This document shows positions 36,595 through 44,847 of a stretch of 64,000 nucleotides of DNA, piece after piece. How positions within the stretch are numbered: the first letter of the stretch is position 1; each line of letters starts with the position of its first letter. Below the pieces are notes generated by a model that ran no database searches, had not been told where the DNA came from, and saw nothing but the letters and a program-made list of their open reading frames with translations. Made by a program: the position numbers and the translations under genes. The DNA is taken from assembly GCA_038147395.1 (NCBI GenBank), contig JAYQTM010000001.1, positions 1,674,001-1,738,000 on the forward strand, given 5' to 3'. Source of the DNA: Eutrophovita brisbanensis. Its GTDB lineage: Bacteria; Pseudomonadota; Gammaproteobacteria; Burkholderiales; Eutrophovitaceae.

Positions 36595-37473
36595 TTATTC
36601 TTCATCCATCGGTGGGAAATATGGCACACCATACTTCTCCACCAGTCGTTCTATTGTACCGTTTTCTGTTAGCGTCTGGATACCCTGATTAATGAATTCT
36701 ATGAAGGATTTATCGCGTTTTTGTGCAACAAATTTCAGGTTCCACATCTGCTGACCCAAACCCTCGCCAACGTACTCCTCGCCGACAACTTCGTATAGCG
36801 CCTCAGGCGTATAACTGCGATCAATCGTGAACGTAGCATCAGGGTGGTTTTTCTTAGCCATCGCAGGCGCATGAGAGAACACCAACGCAACGTTTGTGAC
36901 CCCATTGACGATGTCACGCATCACGCGCGCATTATCTGGCTGAAGCGCCCTTTCGATACCTCTCTCAAATAACCAATTTTCGATTGGTGTGGACATTTGC
37001 GTGCCAATCGGCATACCAGCGTCGATTATCTCTTTGATACTTTTTCCTGTTGCCTCATTCTGAGTAACAAGGACATACCCCACACCCATGTAGGCATTGG
37101 TAAAGGTCAGGCGACCCATCAAAATGTCGTCATCTCCGTTATCGCCAACACCCGCAAAAATATCGCACCGACCTTTCATGATTGAGTTACGTAATGCTTT
37201 CGACATGCCACCACGAGTCCCAGTATCTGCCCAGTACATCTCTGTCTCAAAACCACCAAGTGCAGCAAGCTCCTGCATGATTTCAACGTCGAACCCTGGA
37301 GGGGATATGTTTTTTATCGAATACGGGTACGAGTACGGGTCAGCGCACGCCACCATCTTATTCGTTTCTTTTATTCTTTCAAACGTACCAATAGCGTCCT
37401 GGGCGGACGCTGTCATTGCGATGCCTAGGCCAGCGGTTGACAATAGTGCCAAAGTCCAATTTCTAAGTTTCAA
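36595..37473 (-). CDS. xoxJ: XoxJ/MxaJ-like periplasmic binding protein associated with quinoprotein dehydrogenase
   Basis: About 292 residues of the family-3 solute-binding fold found next to xoxF genes and thought to help activate or mature the dehydrogenase. TTG at 37473 is the likely start, because AGGAGAG lies just upstream and it gives a clean signal peptide (LALLSTAGLGIAMTASA). An upstream in-frame start at 37518 would place that ribosome site inside the gene. The mature part has CADPYSYPYSIKNISPPGFDVE and DIFAGVGDNGDDD. It lies between xoxF and xoxG. Confidence 0.87.
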   Translation of the reverse strand: MKLRNWTLALLSTAGLGIAMTASAQDAIGTFERIKETNKMVACADPYSYPYSIKNISPPGFDVEIMQELAALGGFETEMYWADTGTRGGMSKALRNSIMKGRCDIFAGVGDNGDDDILMGRLTFTNAYMGVGYVLVTQNEATGKSIKEIIDAGMPIGTQMSTPIENWLFERGIERALQPDNARVMRDIVNGVTNVALVFSHAPAMAKKNHPDATFTIDRSYTPEALYEVVGEEYVGEGLGQQMWNLKFVAQKRDKSFIEFINQGIQTLTENGTIERLVEKYGVPYFPPMDEE

Positions 37474-37637
37474 AGTTCTCTCCTGAACAAGTCGATACAC
37501 GTGTTTTTCCGATCCCAAACCAAATTTTAAGTTCCTAGTGCCAACCCTAATTCATACTGATATTCGCCAAGGGTACTACGGGTCATATCCACGAGTCTCA
37601 GATAAGGATTTGCGGGGACATGATATCAGTTCCCTAT

Positions 37638-37669
37638 AAAAAATGAGGGAGGGCAAATGCCCTCCCTCA
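37638..37669 (-). terminator. rho-independent terminator downstream of xoxF
   Basis: A perfect 11-bp stem (TGAGGGAGGGC / GCCCTCCCTCA) with a four-base loop at 37644-37669, followed on the minus strand by six T. It lies about 50 bases after the xoxF stop and should separate the abundant xoxF message from xoxJG. Confidence 0.92.
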
Positions 37670-37678
37670 GATCTCTTT

Positions 37679-37700
37679 GCTCCCGATTAAAATCAGGAGC
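37679..37700 (-). repeat. stem-loop between the xoxF stop and its terminator
   Basis: Nine-base arms GCTCCTGAT / ATCGGGAGC (minus-strand reading, one G-U pair) around a four-base loop. It stands in tandem with the terminator at 37638-37669. It could protect the 3' end of the xoxF message. Confidence 0.6.
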
Positions 37701-37718
37701 AGCCTAAGACGTCAACGA

Positions 37719-39461
37719 TTAGTTAACACCGAAGACCATCAAGCCACCACCTTTGGTGTGTGTCTTGAGGAAGTTTGCGTAGTACAGTGGCCAGATACCA
37801 CCACCACCAGCACCGTATACGATAGCAACGTACTGCTTGCCTTCAACAGTGTAGGTTGTTGGGTTACCGTGGATACCGGTACCGACGTTAAATGACCAGA
37901 GATGCTCACCAGTCTCGTCGTTAACAGCATTGAAACGGCCTTCTGGATCACCGTAGAAAGCTAGACCACCAGCAGTAGTCAAAAGACCACTTGTTGCAGG
38001 CCAGCTCTGTGACTTAGTCCATGCAAGCTTACCAGTTGCAGCGTCAAATGCCTTGATCAAGCCAGCACCTGCGTTGAACGTAATAACCTTAGCACCTAGG
38101 TACCACTCACCACGCTTCCACTCCATCTTCTTAGCCTGAAGGTCCATCGTGAAGTTGTAGATTGGTACATAAGCCATCTTTGTACGGAGGCTGACTGAGA
38201 GTGGGTGCCACTCTTTACCACCGTCAAGTGATGGAGCAATGTTCTGAGTTACGCGATCGTATACAACGTCCATTTCTGGGTAGTTGAATACTGGGCGGCA
38301 GTTATCGACATTTGGATCGATTGGCTGCTTGGTCCAGTTAACGTCGTTCATTGCAGTAGCCCAAACACACTTCATCTGGTTACCAGCTGCAGTCTTGATG
38401 GTGTTACGACGATCGATACCGTATAGGTAACCGTTTCTGTCACCGTGAACGAAGATCTTCTTACCACCTAGGTCGATTTGAACGTTTTCGTTAACACCGT
38501 CGTAATCGTATGGATCATTTGGTGTGTACTGGAAGTACTGCTCGATCTTACCGCTATCTGCATTTACAACGATTGCAGAGTTACTGAAGAGGTTGTCACC
38601 TGGACGTACGTGACGATCGAAGTCAGGACCTGGGTTACCAACTGGCCAGAAAAGCTGGTTGGTTTCTTTATCGTAAGAACCAGTAATCCATGTTGAACCA
38701 CCACCGTACTTCCATGAGTCACCGCCCCATGTGTCGTTTCCTGGCTCACCTGGTCCAGGGATGGTGTATGTCTTCCATGCAGGAGCACCTGTGTCAGCAT
38801 CAATTGCAGCTAACCAACCACGTACACCGTACTCAGCACCCGCTGTACCGAAAACAACTTTGTTGTTTACGACCAATGGCATGACTGTGAAAGTCTCAGC
38901 ATATGTGTAATCACCAGCTTTCTTGTCCCAAACAACTTCACCTGTCTGGTTATCAAGAGCTACGATGTGTGCGTCAAGAGTCGCGAGGTAGACTTTGTTC
39001 TTGTAAACAGCTACACCACGGTTAACAACGTCACAGCACAACTTAGGGAACACGTCACCTGGGAGCTCACGCTCGTATTTCCAGATGATGTCGCCTGTTG
39101 CACCGTTAACAGCCATCACTCGGTTGAATGAAGTCGTGACGTAGAGTGTGCCGTTAACAGCAACAGCCTGACTGTCCTGACCTTCAAGAATACCGAATGA
39201 CAAGTTCCAAGCCGGTGTGAGCGACTTGACGTTGTCACGGTTAATTTGTGATAGCTGGCTGTAACGGGTCATTTGGTAATCTTTACCGTAATGCAACCAG
39301 TTTTGTGAATCGACGTCAGCGTTCATCAACATGTCGTTTGTGACATAGTTTGGATAGAGCTGAGACTCTAGTCTATCCACACCAATCGCAGATGCCATGC
39401 TGGAAGCGCCTAACAATGCTAGTGCAGCTGTTGAAACTGCAACACGCTTATAGTTATGCAT
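37719..39461 (-). CDS. xoxF: lanthanide-dependent PQQ methanol dehydrogenase XoxF
   Basis: A 580-residue periplasmic quinoprotein that oxidises methanol. ATG 39461 is chosen because GGGAGG lies just upstream and it yields a normal signal peptide ending near ASA (residue 25). The eight-bladed propeller shows the vicinal disulfide Cys142-Cys143, metal ligands Glu210 (GAEYG) and Asn276 (GNPGPDF), and Asp319 with the extra Asp321 in PYDYDG. The second Asp marks lanthanide-dependent XoxF rather than calcium MxaF. Codon use is strongly biased, as in abundant proteins. No mxa or pqq genes are in the window. Confidence 0.96.
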   Translation of the reverse strand: MHNYKRVAVSTAALALLGASSMASAIGVDRLESQLYPNYVTNDMLMNADVDSQNWLHYGKDYQMTRYSQLSQINRDNVKSLTPAWNLSFGILEGQDSQAVAVNGTLYVTTSFNRVMAVNGATGDIIWKYERELPGDVFPKLCCDVVNRGVAVYKNKVYLATLDAHIVALDNQTGEVVWDKKAGDYTYAETFTVMPLVVNNKVVFGTAGAEYGVRGWLAAIDADTGAPAWKTYTIPGPGEPGNDTWGGDSWKYGGGSTWITGSYDKETNQLFWPVGNPGPDFDRHVRPGDNLFSNSAIVVNADSGKIEQYFQYTPNDPYDYDGVNENVQIDLGGKKIFVHGDRNGYLYGIDRRNTIKTAAGNQMKCVWATAMNDVNWTKQPIDPNVDNCRPVFNYPEMDVVYDRVTQNIAPSLDGGKEWHPLSVSLRTKMAYVPIYNFTMDLQAKKMEWKRGEWYLGAKVITFNAGAGLIKAFDAATGKLAWTKSQSWPATSGLLTTAGGLAFYGDPEGRFNAVNDETGEHLWSFNVGTGIHGNPTTYTVEGKQYVAIVYGAGGGGIWPLYYANFLKTHTKGGGLMVFGVN

Positions 39462-39771
39462 TAATACTACCTCCCAATTAAACATCGCTCGGGGCGTATA
39501 CGGCCCGTCGCGCAAAGTTTGGTTTAGTTAACTTACTTCAAACTTCGTAAAGCAAAATTCCTGACTAACTAACGCTAAATCTGGATCCTATACTTCACGA
39601 CACGCTAACGTTATTCGAACCACTATGTAGTGTCAACATCATAAATAGGTATATTTTGAAGATAATCTAAGTATTTTCCGTAGGCACCACTCATGATTTT
39701 GCGACGCATCAGGAAGTATTTTTCATTAGGATGAGAGCATCTCATTTGGTATTTAAGTTATTTTTCAGAAT
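39462..39771. promoter_or_regulatory. xoxF leader and divergent promoter region
   Basis: These 310 bases hold no gene. On the minus strand a perfect TTGACA (39631-39636) stands 17 bases from TAACGT (39608-39613), a plausible xoxF promoter with a leader of about 140 bases. An 18-base inverted repeat with one mismatch, core CGTATACG, lies at 39490-39507 close to the ribosome site. The rest is AT-rich and should also drive the plus-strand DUF192 gene. Confidence 0.5.
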
Positions 39772-40303
39772 ATGAAAAGAATCCATCAAACCTCAAGATT
39801 TCAACCTAATTTTTCACTTTTTCAGTCCACAATACTGCGAAGTGGTCGACTCATCACAAAAACAATCATCGTCGCAATGCTCATTTTTGCTGCATCGCAG
39901 CAATCGGTGGGCTTCGCAAATTCACCAAAAACTTATCCGATACTTGTCGAGGGCAAGACACTTCAAGTTGAGATCGCAAACAGCCACGAAACGAGAAAGA
40001 TAGGCCTCATGGGCCGCACCTCAATCCCCGCTGAGGGCGGCATGCTGTTCGTCTTTCCAGAGGATCAGCACGTGTCGATGTGGATGAAAAACACTTTGGT
40101 TAACTTGACTGCGGTATTTATCGACGCGCGTGGATCTGTTGTGAATATCGAACACATGCGTCGCAAAACCTTGACGTCCCATCGATCTGGAAAAGCCGGT
40201 TAGATTCGTTCTGGAGATCAGCAGCGATTCGCTACTAGCCGAAGACATCGCTGTTGGGAGTTTTGTCGATGGTCTTTCGCGGATTCCCGCAGCGATCGAC
40301 TAA
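39772..40303 (+). pseudogene. DUF192 family protein, frameshifted near the C-terminus
   Basis: The first frame (39772-40203, 143 residues) has an N-terminal membrane or signal segment (TIIVAMLIFAASQQSVGFA). The DUF192 core follows: VEIANSHETRKIGLMGR, GGMLFVFPEDQHVSMWMKN and VFIDARGSVVNIEHM. It then stops, while the family's last strand segment (PVRFVLEISSDSLLAEDI to AAID) continues in the +1 frame and ends at 40303. Removing one base, or adding two, between about 40172 and 40198 restores a full-length protein. DUF192 proteins are small, exported or membrane-bound and of unknown function. Confidence 0.8.
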
Positions 40304-40342
40304 CGTTCAGTTGTTCGAAGCTGACATTCAGCGTTTAGGTCT

Positions 40343-41470
40343 TCATCTTCGAAAATAATCGTCAAATATTCGCTGGGCAATGAGACGATTGCCTTCATGA
40401 TTAACATGACAAAAATCCAAAAATATTTCTCCGCTACTTGTCCTTTGGTTAAACGTATCGACAATGCTGCGGTAAGCGATCCCCTCTTTAGCTAACGTTT
40501 GCGATACACCGTCAAGCTCTGGGTACCCGATGCGAAATGCCCTCTCAACTCCTGGGGGCGTTTGAAGGTAGTTCCGGATCAACTTACTCTCGTATACAGT
40601 TAATTCGGGTAAGTCGTAGATCGTTGGTTGCAGATAGTGTTTAAACTCTGCACCTGATTGACGAGCCAACTCTTCAGCACTGACGATAGCCCCCTTGAAG
40701 CGCCTCGCCGCGATACGCACCCCTCGTTGTAGCTCTTCATCGTCCGAGATCGTCGAAGGAGTCGACCTATCGAAAATATCCAAAGCGAGATCTGCCGTAT
40801 AACTGTAGTCCTTAAGTTTCTTGTGCCAAGCCGCCATCCATTGAGCAACCGGGCTCAGCTTTTGAACTGGTCGAAAGACGGGAACACCCTTGCGCCATCC
40901 CTGTTCAGCTCCCCCAAAAACCACGTAAAAAATGTCATTGACGCCGTGATAAAAGAGAACGATATCTCCCTCTCTCACTTCTACTCGTCGCAAGATTTCA
41001 ACTTGCTGCTCCGCATTCATCCCAGGTAAACCGAAGTTTCGAACCTCTAACGGTTGGCCCGACTCATTCAACATACGCTGGAGATAACTCGCGATGGTAT
41101 GGTGATCAGGGACCTCCTGTCCGAAAAGGGTTGACCCTCCAAAAAGCAACACTCTTCTCTCAGCCAATTTCGGGATATCAGTCGTTACTCGAAAACCATC
41201 TTTGATATTGAAGTACTGGCCAGAGTAGTCATCCAACTCAGCAACGGAAGTTAACCGACCGTTTACAAACGTCTCAGACTCTTCTAGGAAAGTGCGATTG
41301 AAGTATTCCGCCTCTTGGTAGGGTGCCGGCTGAGTTGCTCTAAATTCCCATCGAGCTAAATGATCCCCTCTGACGAAAGTCATCCATCCCCAACAACCCA
41401 ACTCGATGATTCCAATCGAGATCAGTGTTGCCATCACGACAACTAAAACATTTTGTAAAAACGCTTTCAA
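40343..41470 (-). CDS. SGNH/GDSL-type hydrolase with N-terminal membrane anchor
   Basis: A 375-residue protein. Residues 5-27 form a membrane segment. The rest is an SGNH-fold esterase/acyltransferase-like domain with LLFGGSTLFGQ (block I Ser), the GLPG block, YHGVNDIF (block III Asn) and a final FCHVNHEGNRLIA (block V Asp/His-like). Proteins of this build often act on cell-surface glycans, but no substrate can be read. No partner genes are evident nearby. It is convergent with the DUF192 gene. Confidence 0.78.
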   Translation of the reverse strand: MKAFLQNVLVVVMATLISIGIIELGCWGWMTFVRGDHLARWEFRATQPAPYQEAEYFNRTFLEESETFVNGRLTSVAELDDYSGQYFNIKDGFRVTTDIPKLAERRVLLFGGSTLFGQEVPDHHTIASYLQRMLNESGQPLEVRNFGLPGMNAEQQVEILRRVEVREGDIVLFYHGVNDIFYVVFGGAEQGWRKGVPVFRPVQKLSPVAQWMAAWHKKLKDYSYTADLALDIFDRSTPSTISDDEELQRGVRIAARRFKGAIVSAEELARQSGAEFKHYLQPTIYDLPELTVYESKLIRNYLQTPPGVERAFRIGYPELDGVSQTLAKEGIAYRSIVDTFNQRTSSGEIFLDFCHVNHEGNRLIAQRIFDDYFRR

Positions 41471-41531
41471 AGGAACATTTCCGAACTAAATACGGGACCG
41501 ATTATATCGAGATCCATTCAATCTGGATGCC

Positions 41532-41846
41532 CTAGCTGGACTTGACCCAAGATCCGCAACGCCAACAACTTTCGAAATTACCCGGATTGGTCTCGGAACA
41601 CGAATCGCATTCCCAATCACTGACTTTGGACGGATTTAAAAATGACTCCAAAAGGTCTTTTGCCCGCTGCCAATCAGATTCAAACCGAACCCGTACTTCA
41701 GGCCACGATTCTACAAATGGGATTTCACCAACGCCGCCCTGAAGAGATTCATTAAAAATCATGGCGCCAATTCCATTCTCTTCAAGGAGCTGAGCAACCA
41801 GCTTGGCCTCCATGATATTTGCTGCGACAAATAATTTTTTCATCAA
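41532..41846 (-). CDS. DUF2007 protein with C-terminal zinc ribbon
   Basis: A 104-residue protein. Residues 1-72 match the small DUF2007 (PII-like, putative signal transducing) fold: KKLFVAANIMEAKLVAQLLE. Residues 78-100 add a zinc ribbon with Cys80, Cys83, Cys94 and Cys97 (WECDSC and CWRCG). It overlaps the radical SAM gene by four bases, so the two are co-translated. Function is unknown. Confidence 0.78.
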   Translation of the reverse strand: MMKKLFVAANIMEAKLVAQLLEENGIGAMIFNESLQGGVGEIPFVESWPEVRVRFESDWQRAKDLLESFLNPSKVSDWECDSCSETNPGNFESCWRCGSWVKSS

Positions 41847-42898
41847 GTAAAGAGTCGCGCTTGGCCAGAGAGTAAACCGGTGTCAAATTGCGAACAATCG
41901 AGCTCTTTCTTATCTGAAAGGCCACAGCGGCGAGCAGCTAGCTCTGCTCTTTTTTTCAGTAAAGACGCATATTCGCCCGACCCAGAATGCCTTCTGCCAA
42001 ACTGCGTGTCATTCTCACGCCCCTGCCTCATTGCCCTAATGCGGCTTTTGACATGCTCAGCTTTCAATGGGTAGTGAGCATCAAGCCATTCAAAGAATAA
42101 AGGTTTGACCTCATGAGGCAAACGAATGAGTAAGTAACCTAAAGAATCCGCTCCAGCTTCCGAGGCCTTCGCACAGATACTCTCCAGGTCGGAGTCATTC
42201 AGAAAAGGAATCACAGGGGCAAACATAACGCCCACAGGGATCCCTTGATCGGCAAGCCGACGGACCAATGCCATACGTCGCTTCGGACTACTTGCGCGAG
42301 GCTCCATTTTTGCGGAGAGCTGGTTATCAAGAGTCGTTACCGACACGTAGACCTTAACGAGACCAAGAGCAGCGAGCGGCTTTAAGATATCGATGTCACG
42401 TTCAATAAGCGCATTCTTGGTAACGATATTGAACGGATGACGGCACTCCGCCAATACCTGAACAATCTTGCGAGTCAGTTCGTATTGACGCTCGATCGGT
42501 TGATATGGATCGGTGTTTGCCCCAATAGAAATCGGAGAACATCGATAACCGCGCTGGCTAATTTCTTCAATCAAACAATCGACGGCATTCATTTTGGCAA
42601 ATAACTTCGTCTCAAAATCTAGCCCTGGAGACAGATCTAGAAACGCATGGCTCGGCCGAGCAAAACAATAAATGCAACCGTGCTCACATCCTTTGTACGG
42701 ATTGATCGAGTATCGAAATGAAATATCAGGAGAGTCGTTCCTTGAAAGGATACTTTTGACCTTGAGCTCCGTGACCTCAGTCTTAAACTTTGGGAGCTCG
42801 TCGTCCTCAAACAAACTCCAACCATCGTGTATGACTTCTCTGGAGAGAGTCTCGTAGCGATTCTGTATGTTCGAGGCTGAGCCGCGCCCCTTAATCAT
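41843..42898 (-). CDS. PA0069-family radical SAM protein
   Basis: A 351-residue radical SAM enzyme. The cluster motif is CEHGCIYC at residues 71-78 (Cx3Cx2C) in INPYKGCEHGCIYCFARPSH, a variant close to that of spore photoproduct lyase-like proteins. A typical partial TIM barrel follows, with GANTDPYQPIE and VTTLDNQLSAKMEPR. The family is widespread in proteobacteria, its reaction is not established, and DNA or RNA repair has been suggested. It is coupled to the DUF2007 zinc-ribbon gene. Confidence 0.87.
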   Translation of the reverse strand: MIKGRGSASNIQNRYETLSREVIHDGWSLFEDDELPKFKTEVTELKVKSILSRNDSPDISFRYSINPYKGCEHGCIYCFARPSHAFLDLSPGLDFETKLFAKMNAVDCLIEEISQRGYRCSPISIGANTDPYQPIERQYELTRKIVQVLAECRHPFNIVTKNALIERDIDILKPLAALGLVKVYVSVTTLDNQLSAKMEPRASSPKRRMALVRRLADQGIPVGVMFAPVIPFLNDSDLESICAKASEAGADSLGYLLIRLPHEVKPLFFEWLDAHYPLKAEHVKSRIRAMRQGRENDTQFGRRHSGSGEYASLLKKRAELAARRCGLSDKKELDCSQFDTGLLSGQARLFT

Positions 42899-42965
42899 CC
42901 AATGGCTCGCGTAATACGTCGAATTTTCCTACGAAATAGGACTTATTCATTTTCGATTGGCACAA

Positions 42966-43814
42966 TCAATCAAACATGCCCATCGTTGAATGAAACAAAT
43001 TCGATGTCGGATCAGCAAAAGAATCAAGGATACTGAAATGATTGTCGAGTGGGCATGGCTGATCAAAACCAATACTGTTTCCCCAAGACTGCGCGATTAG
43101 ACGATGCTGGTCCTTGAACCCACCCAGCTCTTGACCACCCACGGCAATGTTTAATTTTTGACCGTTTGGCGCCGACAATAACGACGGACTCAGTGCAACC
43201 GCGTCATCCTCAGTCATCCTCAGATCGTTGTTTATGGACGGGATAGATGTCAAAACACGTAGATCGTAAAGGCCGCTGATAGATAACCCCCCCTGAAATA
43301 TCTTTCTCGGTAGACCCTTGGAGAAACTCGGCCATTCACAAATGAGACTCATAGCCGCAAGGTGGCCACCAGCAGAGTGGCCGGCAACAAACAAGCGTTT
43401 CTTCGGCACACGGAAGTCATTCGCATTGCGATATAGATACGCACCAGCAGACATCACTTGTAAAACGATCTCGCGCATCGTGACCTGCGGACACAAAGAA
43501 TAGTTAATCACCGCCACAGCGATACCTCGCTCAACAAAAGGTCTCGCTACAAATGCGTGCTGACTCTTATCCAATGAGCGCCAATAGCCGCCATGGATAA
43601 ACATCATCATCGCATCAGGAACCGAGGTCGGGAGATAAACATCCATGGTTTCAAGCATCGAATCCCCGTAGGGAACATCCCGCTCACACTGATCCTTCAT
43701 CGACCGACAGATGCCAGACGAATTAGCGGCCCAACGATCAATGTAACTTTGAAAATCTGGCAAGGCCGCTCGATTGTTGTAGAGCGACTCGAGGTAAGGC
43801 AAGCCTTCAAGCAT
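42966..43814 (-). CDS. alpha/beta hydrolase (kynurenine-formamidase/esterase-like)
   Basis: About 282 residues. ATG 43814 is chosen because GGGAAG lies six bases upstream; an in-frame start four codons earlier lacks a ribosome site. The protein has the oxyanion HGGYW and the nucleophile elbow GHSAGGH, with Ser at about residue 147. The HGGYW variant and the order resemble arylformamidase-like hydrolases that open formyl-amides or small esters. No tryptophan-catabolism genes are next to it, so the substrate is open. Confidence 0.8.
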   Translation of the reverse strand: MLEGLPYLESLYNNRAALPDFQSYIDRWAANSSGICRSMKDQCERDVPYGDSMLETMDVYLPTSVPDAMMMFIHGGYWRSLDKSQHAFVARPFVERGIAVAVINYSLCPQVTMREIVLQVMSAGAYLYRNANDFRVPKKRLFVAGHSAGGHLAAMSLICEWPSFSKGLPRKIFQGGLSISGLYDLRVLTSIPSINNDLRMTEDDAVALSPSLLSAPNGQKLNIAVGGQELGGFKDQHRLIAQSWGNSIGFDQPCPLDNHFSILDSFADPTSNLFHSTMGMFD

Positions 43815-43973
43815 TTTTCTTCCCAATTAAATGCGTGACAACAACGTGAATATTCAGCGAAATCGAAAACTGCCGAGGACATTAGCTCATACGCCAGAAA
43901 CGGATGCGGATGCTAACCGGTCCTCGGTGATAGACTACACCAGCTGTTGATCTCACTCAATAAGGAATCAAAA

Positions 43974-44843
43974 ATGTCCATTTCTTCATGGCCGCAACAC
44001 TTGGTCAGTACCAGTTGGCTTTCAGAGAATCTAGATAACCCAAACGTTGTGGTTCTGGACAGCTCGACCCTGCTGCCTCCCAAAAAAGACTTTTCGCTCT
44101 ACGACGTCGTACCGGCAATTGAGGATTTCAAAAAAGGACACATCCCTGGATCACAATTCATCGATATCGATGGTGAATTATCAACCCACCATCCTCGGTG
44201 CCACTTTATGTTACCCACACCGAAAACATTTGCCGAGGCGATGGCGAGCAAAGGTATCAGTGATGACACCATGGTGGTGGCCTACGCGACCACAAGCCAC
44301 TGGTGGGCCACACGCCTGTGGTGGACACTAAAAGTATTCAATCATGAGAACGTGGCCGTATTAGATGGTGGCTTCCAAAAGTGGGCAGCTGAAAATCGAG
44401 AGATACACAGCGGCATCGCAACCGAGAAGTCTCGTGGTAACTACACCCCACGAGCTCCAAATTTAGACATGGTCGCGGACAAACAAGCGGTATTGGATCA
44501 CCTCTCTGGTGAGAATGTGTGTCTCATTAACGCCCTAAGACGCGAACAACATCAAGGAACCGGAGGCGTCCATTATGGCCGAAGAGGCCATATTGCTAAA
44601 AGCGTCAATCTCCCTGCCCTAGAGCACGTGAATGACGACAACACATTCAAAAAACTTGAGGATCTCGAAGACTTATTCAAGGATGCGCTCAACCAAGAAG
44701 AGATCATCACATATTGCGGCGGTGGCATTGCCGCCACGAGTGTCGCGCTGGCACTGGATATGCTAGGACACCGCAACGTCAAAGTTTATGACGCCTCGCT
44801 GACGGAATGGGCGCAGGATAACGAGTTACCTATGGAGATTTAA
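43974..44843 (+). CDS. two-domain sulfurtransferase (rhodanese / 3-mercaptopyruvate type)
   Basis: About 289 residues. ATG 43974 is preceded by AAGGAATC, and an in-frame start nine codons earlier has no such site. It contains two rhodanese domains. The second carries the active loop YCGGGIAAT with the persulfide Cys, and the first lacks a catalytic Cys, as usual. The loop CGGGIA is closer to thiosulfate sulfurtransferases than to the CGSGVTA of SseA. It could move sulfane sulfur together with the SoxYZ pair 1.7 kb away (inference). Confidence 0.87.
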   Translation: MSISSWPQHLVSTSWLSENLDNPNVVVLDSSTLLPPKKDFSLYDVVPAIEDFKKGHIPGSQFIDIDGELSTHHPRCHFMLPTPKTFAEAMASKGISDDTMVVAYATTSHWWATRLWWTLKVFNHENVAVLDGGFQKWAAENREIHSGIATEKSRGNYTPRAPNLDMVADKQAVLDHLSGENVCLINALRREQHQGTGGVHYGRRGHIAKSVNLPALEHVNDDNTFKKLEDLEDLFKDALNQEEIITYCGGGIAATSVALALDMLGHRNVKVYDASLTEWAQDNELPMEI

Positions 44844-44847
44844 TGCG

